This document shows positions 18,005 to 25,500 of a DNA stretch of 64,000 nucleotides, piece by piece. Both the position numbers and the translations under genes were made by a program. This stretch comes from Prorocentrum cordatum (Eukaryota; Sar; Dinophyceae; Prorocentrales; Prorocentraceae), in NCBI GenBank assembly GCA_963575745.1, contig CAUYUJ010021137.1, positions 1-64,000 on the forward strand, given 5' to 3'. How positions within the stretch are numbered: the first letter of the stretch is position 1; each line of letters opens with the position of its first letter. The notes under the pieces were generated by a model. It was given only the letters and a program-made list of their open reading frames with translations. It did not search any database and was not told where the DNA came from.

Positions 18005-18026
18005 TCTGTAGTCATTTTGGTTCAAT
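18005..18026 (+). other. Degenerate DinoSL relic upstream of ORF4
   Basis: TCTGTAGTCATTTTGG... matches DinoSL at 18 of 22 positions; three of the four differences are C-to-T. It lies 55 bp before the first ATG of ORF4, the layout expected of a retroposed, once trans-spliced mRNA. A rough estimate (18 or more of 22 matches, both strands, 64 kb, equal base use) gives an expectation of order 0.005, so coincidence is unlikely. Confidence 0.7.
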
Positions 18027-18081
18027 CCGCTTACCTCGTTCTGCTACAACCCCTTCTCAAGTTATCTGGGAACACACTCTC

Positions 18082-18951
18082 ATGCTTGCCCCTCAGAGGG
18101 TCGTCAGGCCATGGAATTCAAAATCTCTCCAGTGTTGTGTCTTCGAGGCATGGGCATCCGCCTGCCCACGTGCACTGGCAATTGAAAGTTCCGAGATCGT
18201 TCCTGTAAATTCAGGTTCATACAATCCACAGAAATGCGTCACACTCCACATGTATGAGAAGGGGCGTGAATTCGAGATACCTCTCAGGCAGCTATGGAAT
18301 CTCTTTGAGGAATTCTTCTCAAGTGAGGCATGCAAGAACCTTATTGGGATCGCGGGAATCGCAGTGCGCTCTATGTCTTTTGTACAGATCAAGACGATGT
18401 CATACAAAGGCGCAGTGTTCTACGACAATCGCTGGTCAGACCCTGGGAATTTCATTTACACAGTTTGGTGGAATATTTGGGGTCAAATGGCCAGGTATCT
18501 TCAAAGACGACAGCCTACCAGGGCCTCGTCTAAATCCATGGAGGAGCTTCGCTCAATCGCTGGTCGTGTCACCGATGTACAGAGGATGGTCCGCGAGCGG
18601 TGGAATAGGGAACCCGACACTTCTCGATGGCTAGAGCTTATTGGAGATTTGATGGAGCTTGGGTTGGGAGCGGGGCATGTTGACCCAGATCGGTTCTGGA
18701 ACGTAATTCAGGGGATCTCTCCCATCATCTGCTCCATTCGGTCAATTTTGACGTTTGTCGATCAACATGGGTCTTTTGCTAGGACCGGGAAAGACCGTCG
18801 CCTTTTTCGTGGCCCATGTGCGCCCCATACTCGGAAGTTTGCCGTGGCAATGTTTCACGGAATGCAAGTGCACAAATTTAATGTTACGGAATCTTCAGAG
18901 GTCTGGGTCTCTTACCTAATTGCGGCCTCAGAGAACAGGCTTCAATACTAG
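18082..18951 (+). CDS. LINE-C ORF4, unrecognised 289-aa protein
   Basis: 289 aa from ATG 18082 (MLAPQRVVRPWNSK) to the stop at 18951; the open frame starts at 17998 but runs through the SL relic, so the ATG is preferred. The composition is that of a real globular protein: balanced, with W and C residues (FEIPLRQLWNLFEEFF, YTVWWNIWGQMARYL, RWNREPDTSRWLELIGDLM, HTRKFAVAMFHGMQVHKF). Helices seem dominant. No catalytic motif, signal peptide or clear membrane segment was seen, and I cannot place it in a family. It may be a captured host mRNA copy (an SL relic lies upstream) or an accessory element protein. It is intact, unlike most coding sequence nearby. Confidence 0.55.
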   Translation: MLAPQRVVRPWNSKSLQCCVFEAWASACPRALAIESSEIVPVNSGSYNPQKCVTLHMYEKGREFEIPLRQLWNLFEEFFSSEACKNLIGIAGIAVRSMSFVQIKTMSYKGAVFYDNRWSDPGNFIYTVWWNIWGQMARYLQRRQPTRASSKSMEELRSIAGRVTDVQRMVRERWNREPDTSRWLELIGDLMELGLGAGHVDPDRFWNVIQGISPIICSIRSILTFVDQHGSFARTGKDRRLFRGPCAPHTRKFAVAMFHGMQVHKFNVTESSEVWVSYLIAASENRLQY

Positions 18952-19212
18952 TGGAGCCGGGGCATTTGTCGCCTCACGGAATTTGCATTTGGGTCTGAAT
19001 CGAGACCCCATTGGGATCTCCACTCCCTTCTTCTGCCTACCACCTAGTGGATTGGCTGACACCAGGAGATGTCACTTGTGCGATTCTATCTGGGACCCGC
19101 TCGATCCATTCGATCTTAGGGATACCGTGGCTTCGCAACAATCCTTTCCTCCTCAGGAAGCCTCTGAGTCCTTGGGCCTCGGCGTCTGTTTTCCTCCCTT
19201 AGGTTTGGGGGG
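18952..19212 (+). other. Spacer between ORF4 and ORF5, no gene seen
   Basis: No coding sequence or repeat was recognised. An open frame crosses it (18920-19915), but only its distal part after about 19600 looks coding. Confidence 0.4.
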
Positions 19213-19602
19213 ATGGGCCCCTTCTCTCCCCATGACCCCTGTCGGCTCCTGCAGTCTCGGGCTCAAGCTTTCGGTATGCTACATCACACGGCTTCGGATC
19301 CTTACGTTATCTTTCAGGGGAATCTTTGCAGGTCTAACCGCAAAGTCTGCTTCCTGTCTAAACGTGATCTTGAGGCACTTTCATACTGCTCCCCGCTACT
19401 ATTCCGAAGGGTGGTCAAGTTGCCGGCTCGGTTTCTTATACCGTCGGGCCTTGGTGGTCCTCATTTCACATATGACTGGTGCAAAATCCCATACTTCAAA
19501 GCTTGCCGGGACAGCGGCTATCATGGTCTGTATGTCAACGTTCGGGGTCCCGATGAGAGGGTTCGTAGAGTTCCTTGGACAGAATTTGTTGCGGGTCAGT
19601 AG
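19213..19602 (+). CDS. LINE-C ORF5, unrecognised 129-aa protein
   Basis: 129 aa from ATG 19213 (MGPFSPHDPC) to TAG 19600-19602. The C-terminal two thirds look structured: CRSNRKVCFLSKRDLEAL, VKLPARFLIPSGLGGPHF, YDWCKIPYFKACRDSGYHG and RVPWTEFVAGQ. Cys and aromatic residues are frequent, but no defined zinc motif is clear. It overlaps the start of the SL relic at 19596, so its stop is supplied by relic sequence; the original protein may have been longer and truncated by an insertion there. Family unknown. Confidence 0.45.
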   Translation: MGPFSPHDPCRLLQSRAQAFGMLHHTASDPYVIFQGNLCRSNRKVCFLSKRDLEALSYCSPLLFRRVVKLPARFLIPSGLGGPHFTYDWCKIPYFKACRDSGYHGLYVNVRGPDERVRRVPWTEFVAGQ

Positions 19603-19617
19603 CCGTTTTGCCTCAAA
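19596..19617 (+). other. Degenerate DinoSL relic upstream of ORF6
   Basis: TCAGTAGCCGTTTTGCC... matches DinoSL at 18 of 22 positions without gaps. It lies 52 bp before the ATG of ORF6. The same statistical argument as for 18005 applies. It also provides the stop codon of ORF5, which suggests that an SL-bearing cDNA was inserted into, or fused behind, ORF5. Confidence 0.65.
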
Positions 19618-19669
19618 TCCTTTCTGGAGCTCTTGTCTGAGACGGCTGGGAAACCTCCAACTCCAGTGG

Positions 19670-19915
19670 ATGGCCAAACGCTGCCTTCCAGTCAAGCTTG
19701 CTGCCAAGAAGCGTCTCAAGTGGACACATGGCTCGGGCGGAATGTGGAACTACTGCGAAGTAGACGAAGTCTACACCAAAGTGTGGAATACGGAGTACTT
19801 CGACACGTGGATCGATCCCGACTCGGGCTGGCCCCATCCAGTTGTGTGGTACTTGTCCGATTACTGGTGGGATGGAGATTTCTTCGTGGAAAAGTGGCGT
19901 TGGAAGTGCGGCTGA
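19670..19915 (+). CDS. LINE-C ORF6, small Trp/Tyr-rich protein
   Basis: 81 aa from ATG 19670 (MAKRCLPVKLAAKKRLKW) to the stop at 19915. A basic N-terminus is followed by an aromatic-rich stretch (GMWNYCEVDEVYTKVWN, YFDTWIDPDSGWPHPVVW, LSDYWWDGDFFVEKWRWKC). Fourteen or so Trp/Tyr in 81 residues is striking and not what a random frame gives in this composition. The frame is open upstream to 19601 (SSRFASNPFWSS), so a longer N-terminus is possible if the relic is not a true 5' end. No family recognised. Confidence 0.5.
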   Translation: MAKRCLPVKLAAKKRLKWTHGSGGMWNYCEVDEVYTKVWNTEYFDTWIDPDSGWPHPVVWYLSDYWWDGDFFVEKWRWKCG

Positions 19916-20659
19916 AGAGCATTCCTGGGACTCCCTCAGACTGGAATCTTCTGGTGTCCGCGGTGTGTGGGCCTGCGGCTTCTTGGGGGACTCTCAGTCT
20001 CTCTCAATCTCTCTTGCATGCATTTCTACGTTGGTGGTTTGCAAAATACAAAAGGTTATAAACAATTCCAGCCACCTTGCGTTCTCCATATTAGTTTGAA
20101 TTCACCCATATTCCATATTCCTCGACATGCCTGGTGTGGGTTCTCATGGTTGGGATCTCATTCAACTTTGACAGTTCATCTTGCGTGCCTCCGCATCTGC
20201 TGGGTTCATTGCGTGCTTGGGACATTCAGTTTATCATTCAGATTCTCTTTTATTCATATATATCAGCCTTGACCACTACTCAGGTTCAATGGGTTTCATG
20301 GGACTTAACGGAAGTTGTCTTCACCTCTTACTTTAAACCTTGGGACCATGTGCTTCCAAGATTGGGACCCAATTGTCACTCAAGATCTTGTTAGTCAAAT
20401 TTGGGCACCTCTTTCATTATGTTTCTCATCTTCATTCAACACAAGAGGGACCTAGTGGTGGGATTCATTTGGGATATTGGACAGTCTTTCATTCATGATT
20501 TCTTTCAGTATCATGGGTTTCAATCCTGGGTTGGGCTTTACCTTTTCCCCGCTTCTTTCCTCTCCTGCCTCTCCCCCTTTTCTTTCTTTCTCTACCTTAC
20601 GCACTTGGCGTATTGGTGGCTTCTCAGGTTTGTGTTTTAGGAGGACCGACCTTTCAAGG
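19916..20659 (+). other. LINE-C distal non-coding sequence
   Basis: AT-richer sequence with recurrent phrases such as GGGTTTCATGGGA and TGGGATTCATTTGGG. No coherent ORF was seen; the short open frames here lack protein-like composition. Probably 3' untranslated or intergenic sequence of LINE-C. Confidence 0.45.
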
Positions 20660-20780
20660 CGCTTCAGCATCATCATCATCCTCCCCGTCCCCCTCGTCGT
20701 CCTCCTCCTCCTCCTGCTTCTCCTTCTCCATCTCCTTCTTCTTCTCCTCCTCCCCCTACTTCTCCTTCTCCTTCGCCCCC

Positions 20781-20812
<32 letters not shown>

Positions 20813-20939
20813 CTCCTCCTCTCCCATCCTATCCCCCGCCCCCCTCCCCCTCTTTCCCCCTCGCCCACCTCCTCCTCCTCCTCCTCCTCCTCCTCCTCCT
20901 CCTCCTTCTCGTCCTCCTCCTCCTCCTCCTCCTCCCCAT
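20660..20939. repeat. (CCT)n/(CTT)n pyrimidine tract before LINE-D
   Basis: About 280 bp of CCT, CTT and CCC-rich sequence ends exactly at the SL relic at 20940. It separates LINE-C from LINE-D. Confidence 0.9.
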
Positions 20940-20961
20940 TCCGTAGCCATTTTGGCTCAAG
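20940..20961 (+). other. Genomic DinoSL relic (exact 22/22)
   Basis: T plus CCGTAGCC...GGCTCAAG, identical to the DinoSL consensus, with GCCATGG directly after it. It lies at the junction of the pyrimidine tract and the LINE-D leader. Confidence 0.95.
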
Positions 20962-21113
20962 GCCATGGCGCGCGGCGGCTTCCAAATGGATACCGCTGTG
21001 CCGCGGCCAGGAGTCGAGATTCCTTTGCAGCCACCCCCAGGGCGTGCTGCCGCCAAAGACTGGTCCGCGTGGACCCACAGTTTTGCGCCCGCGAGGGCTC
21101 TCCATCGCAACTC

Positions 21114-22526
21114 ATGGCGGCCGAGGAGGAGCGCCGCAGGGCTGGGCGCGCTGGTGGCGGCCACCGTGGTCCTGGTGCTGCTGACGGCCGCAGGCGGGCT
21201 GACAAAGGCAAGGAGCAGCCCCCTCCCGAGGACATTCGTTCCGCCTCCCGCAGCACCAACGAGCGCGCCCCGGCGCGGAGGCGCGCTCGACGGGGCCACC
21301 CTCGCTCTGACGGCGAAGCCGATGCCTCGGGATCTCCCGCCAGTGATCGTGCTCGACATGGTCCCGCTGGTCTCGACCGAGCTGCTCAAGAGGAGCTCGC
21401 CGCCGCCCTCGAGGCCGCGGCCACCTTCCCCACGCAGGAGCGGATGGGCATGCAGGTGGAGCAGTCAACCACGGGCAATCCTCAAGCTGGACCTCATCAT
21501 GCTCAAGCCGACCCGTGGCAACATCCTGGGGGAGATCCATGGCATGAACGCGCTGCTCCTGCCGACGGCCACGCTGCTGCCCCTGCGGCAGGCACTCCCA
21601 TCGGCGGGATGGCCACCCCCGTGGACGCCGGCGGCACGGACATGCAGGCCATGCTGCAGAGCTGCATTCGTCAAGCCACTGATGCTATCGCTTCCACCTC
21701 TATGGCGCAAGTCACGTCATGCCAGACCCAGCTGGTGCGCATGTTCCAGACCCAGCAGGAGGCCGTCAACAGATCCCTCGCCGTGCAGACGCGTGACATC
21801 GCCTCCATCGGTCAGCGAGCCGACGCGCTGGAGGCCGAGCAGGCTGCCATGCGCAAACAGATCGGTGACATCAACAAGGTGCTGGCCCTCGCGGAGAAGG
21901 AGCTGCCCCTCATGGACTTCCAAGAGCTGGAGGCTTGGGCCCGTCAGCCCAACCCGAGGATCTTCTCGATCGGCGCACCGCAGCTGGTCGGTCCCGCTCA
22001 AGCGCTGCAAGGCCTCGAGGAGTGGATTCGCGCTGCTGGCCTCACCAATGACATGGTCCGCCTCGACCCCGCTGTCCCATCCAAACGCTTCAACGTCCTT
22101 GTGCAGGGTGGCGATGGTGTCGCACTACCCCGAGCCCAAGCCCTCGCACGCCAGCTTCGAGACCCCGCTGGCAGGAACGGGTGGCGAGCTTTCTGCGCGC
22201 AGAGCGTCGGAGGTGGCACCGTCCCGCTGTACATCTCGCCCGACAAGTCGCCCCAGCAAGTGCGAATGGAGATCCAGTCGAGGAGGCTATCGACCCTGCT
22301 GGCAGAAGCTTATCCTGGTATCTCTTTCAGTGCGCAGCGAGCACGGGGCATCGTCACCTCGCAGGGCGTCAAGGTTGCCAAGCTTGAGATGGGCGAATCC
22401 CGCCACATCGACACGATCATCAGGTGGAACCCAGACATGGTGGCCAGGCTGCACATCGACAGGGAGTCCATCAACACGCAGTTCAAGAAGGCCTTCTCAG
22501 TGGAGGACAATACCGAGTGGATTTAG
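21114..22526 (+). CDS. LINE-D ORF1 protein (coiled coil and RNA-binding-like domain)
   Basis: 470 aa from ATG 21114 (MAAEEERRRAGRAGG) to TAG 22524-22526; the frame is open upstream through the SL but has no earlier ATG. The N-terminal third is basic and disordered (R/A/G/P-rich). A helical segment with MLQSCIRQATDAIAS, QTQLVRMFQTQQEAVN and DALEAEQAAMRKQIGDIN (about residues 180-270) is probably a coiled coil. The C-terminal domain (about 280-470) has PRIFSIGAPQLVGPAQAL, WRAFCAQSVGGGTVPLYI, QVRMEIQSRRLSTLLAEAY and IIRWNPDMVARLHIDRES, collinear with LINE-B ORF1. The likely role is binding of element RNA. An alternative open frame in phase with ORF2 crosses the whole of ORF1 but has no protein-like composition. 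Confidence 0.82.
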   Translation: MAAEEERRRAGRAGGGHRGPGAADGRRRADKGKEQPPPEDIRSASRSTNERAPARRRARRGHPRSDGEADASGSPASDRARHGPAGLDRAAQEELAAALEAAATFPTQERMGMQVEQSTTGNPQAGPHHAQADPWQHPGGDPWHERAAPADGHAAAPAAGTPIGGMATPVDAGGTDMQAMLQSCIRQATDAIASTSMAQVTSCQTQLVRMFQTQQEAVNRSLAVQTRDIASIGQRADALEAEQAAMRKQIGDINKVLALAEKELPLMDFQELEAWARQPNPRIFSIGAPQLVGPAQALQGLEEWIRAAGLTNDMVRLDPAVPSKRFNVLVQGGDGVALPRAQALARQLRDPAGRNGWRAFCAQSVGGGTVPLYISPDKSPQQVRMEIQSRRLSTLLAEAYPGISFSAQRARGIVTSQGVKVAKLEMGESRHIDTIIRWNPDMVARLHIDRESINTQFKKAFSVEDNTEWI

Positions 22527-22587
22527 CGCGCCGCTGTGGGCGCCCTGGCGCCCTCCTGGAGCACGACATGGCTTTCGTGGCCTTCAC

Positions 22588-25500
22588 ATGGTCGTGTGGA
22601 ACGCTCGTGGCCTACTCCACTCGGATGCGAGGCTGCGCAGACGCAAGCAGGCGCTGCTCGCATCGTACATGAAGGTCAATGCCATCATCGCGGTGCAAGA
22701 GGTCCACGGCTCCGAGGACGCGCTCAGGATCTTCCTCCAGGCGCAGCCGCAGAAGTACATGAGCTTCCTCTCCCCTGGCCCCACCGCCGCCGTGGGTGGT
22801 GTTGCCTTTCTCGTCCCTCGCATCATCGATGAATGTCCAAGGGCGGAAGGACCCAGAGCCGAATCTCTGGGATGCAGGGGTGCCGCGCCGCGGGAAGGTT
22901 CCCATGCGAGCGCCGCGCCCCCTGCAGCATCCTTACCGACTCAAGATACCTGGTCAAGTTCACGTACCTCCTCGTCTTCATCGGCTACAATTCGCTCCAC
23001 CAATCGGTCAAGTTCACGAAGTCCTCCTCCGACATCCATGCCGAAGCCGCTCTACACCCGGTCAAGTTCACGGAACGCCACTCCAGCTCTACCGTCCTAC
23101 AGCTTCGTCTCAGTGGCCGCTGGCCGCGCGGCGCTCCTCACGATCGCTGACAGCGCGGGCAAGTACAGCATGCAGATCTTCAACATTCACAACTACGACC
23201 TCAAGCCGCACGAGTTCTCCGCCATTCAGCGTACCTGGTCCAGTGGCTTGGCATGGGCGCGCCGTGATTCCCTACATCGCATCTTTCTGGCCGTCGGGGA
23301 CTTCAACATTGCCTCCCGCCCGCCAGTCAGCCAACGGGCGCCCTCTGACGCCACGGCGTGGCGCTTACGACCTGACAATCGATGCCAACTACGTCAACCT
23401 GCGTGGCGTCGCCTCTTCGCCGCTGCTTTGGAGATTGAATCACAATGGCCGACTCACTACGACAAGTCCTGCAAGCAGCTCTCCACGATCGACCGCATCT
23501 TCTTGGGGATTGACGCGCACGCCATGCTGTCGGTCTCAACGATCCTGACCACCGCGAGGGATGCGATGGAGCTCTCCGAGGCTGGCATCAGCGACCACGC
23601 GCCCCTCGTCTTGCAGATCACAGCTGCTCGACACGTCCCGCGAGACGAGCAGCCAATCCCGACACACCTCTTCAACCACAAGAAGTACCCCGAGGCCTAC
23701 TCGCTCATGCTGGCGCATTGTTCCTTAGAGGGGGAAACGGCGGAAGGCCGCTGGAGAGCAGCGAAGCAGTGCATGAAGCTAGCCGCTCGACGTGTGCGGG
23801 ATGAACAGCTGAGAACCAACTTCTCCCTCCTCGTCAAGGACTCCTCGGCCGAGACCTCGTACATGGGCTTCAAATCGGCGGCGAGAGCCGTTTGGCGACA
23901 GGACGCTGTCCTTGCAGGCAGGCTCCTTGACTCCTGCCCCGCGCTGGCGACCCACCTCAAAGTCACCGACGGCACCGTGCGCATTGTGGATACCAACAGC
24001 TTTGCCACTAACTTCGACGCGATTGCTGAGCGGGTGCACTCTATGAGAAGACAAGTGGCGGAGGCCGCAGCTCGGACAGCCAACGTTCGCGACAGCGCAG
24101 CCTGGCGGAGAGTTGAACGTAAGGCCGCCAGACACGCTCAGCTGTGGGTCCCCTGGCGGCGACGCATGATCCTCTCTGGCTTGCGTGTGGACTCTACACC
24201 GTGTGCCGCCAAGGACTCGCAGGTGGCTCAGCACGTGGTCTCCGACCCCGCGGGCATGAAGACGACTGTGGCGAACTATTGGGGTGAGATCTTCGCGAAG
24301 ATGCCGAACGCTGAGCAGCTCAAGACCATGGACTCATTCTTGGACAAGCATGCACCGCGGAACCCTGTGGTGGAACTTCCTCAACCTGCCCTCCACAACC
24401 TCGAACGAGCGGTCAGCAGGGCACCTCCAAGCGCTGCGGGACCTGACCAACTCACGTACGCCGCATGGCGCCGCAGCCCTGGAGCGTTGCAGCATCTCCA
24501 CGGGCTCATGGAGACCATCTTCAACGACGGAGTCGCCCCGCTCGACCTCAACTGGTCGATCTTCATCTGCGTCCCCAAGGGCACGGAGGAGGACGACGTC
24601 CCTGACTCATGCACTCGCACGGCATCCACTGTGCGCACTCTTTCCCTCAAGAACTGCGACGCCAAGCTGATTGCGGCATGCGCGGATCGAGGACTGCAGC
24701 CTATTGCCACATCATCTACCTCACCCGAACAGAAGGGCTTCACTGCTGGGCGGCGCTTCGTCGACCACATCCCTTTCTTGGACGCGGAGTGCCGCAGGGA
24801 AGGCCTCCTTCCTGACGCTGCGGCCCGCCGCCCTATGTTCCTCTCGTTCGACTTCCGACAGGCCTTCCCCTCGCTCTTCAGGGAAGTCATCGAGAAGGTC
24901 CCCCCGCGCTACGGGGTCCCGCTGGGCTTTTGCAACGTGATCATGGCGCTCTACAGCAACTGCCTCGCCTTCAGCTCCTTCCGAGCCGAGGGCACCAGCG
25001 CGGAGCTGGAGCCGCTGTTTGCGCTCATGTGCGGCATCATGCAAGGATGCCCGCTCTCTGGCACGGTCTGGTGTTTGGCCATGGATGCTCCCATCCGCGC
25101 CCTGCTGGCAGCGATCGCCGAGCACGGATCCCTCACGGCCTGCGCGGACGACCTCGGGATGCTGATCAAGAACGCAGTCGCCCTCCCGAGCATCGACCGC
25201 ACCTTCGTCTCCATCGAGTTCGCCTTCAATCTGCAGCTGGCACTCCACAAGTGCGTGCTGGTCCCGCTGTGGGAGGAGATCACGGACAACACACTGCAAA
25301 ACGTCAAGTCATTCCTTGCGGAGGAGGTCCCACGCTGGAGTGGCTTCCGCATCGACTCATCGGCCAAGTACCTAGGGACCTACCTGGGCCCTGGCGTCAC
25401 GGACTTTGGCATTTGGAAGGCCGCTGCGGGGAAGTGGTGGTCCCGCTGCTGGGAGCTGGCGCGCACGGGCATGGCCGCCAGCCTTGCTGCCCGTGCATGC

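Larger units (their letters stand above)
11764..20640 (+). mobile_element. LINE-C: low-GC multi-ORF LINE-like element or composite
   Basis: The interval between the (CTC)n tract at 11711 and the CT-rich tract from about 20660 has visibly lower GC than its surroundings and uses a different, more AT-tolerant codon set. It carries at least six plus-strand ORFs: ORF1 (coiled coil), ORF2 (EN-RT), ORF3 to ORF6 (unrecognised). ORF1-3 share one frame. A 270-bp tandem duplication and two degenerate SL relics lie in the distal half. It could be one polycistronic element, or a LINE (ORF1-ORF2, perhaps ORF3) followed by separately inserted SL-bearing cDNAs. Exact ends are inferred only from the flanking pyrimidine tracts. 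Confidence 0.6.

Noticed and set aside
20965-22587. Long plus-strand open frame continuous with LINE-D ORF2 across ORF1
   Set aside because: Its translation over ORF1 is Ser/Arg/Pro-rich and shows no ORF1 or EN motif; ORF2 has a good ATG at 22588 directly before the EN.
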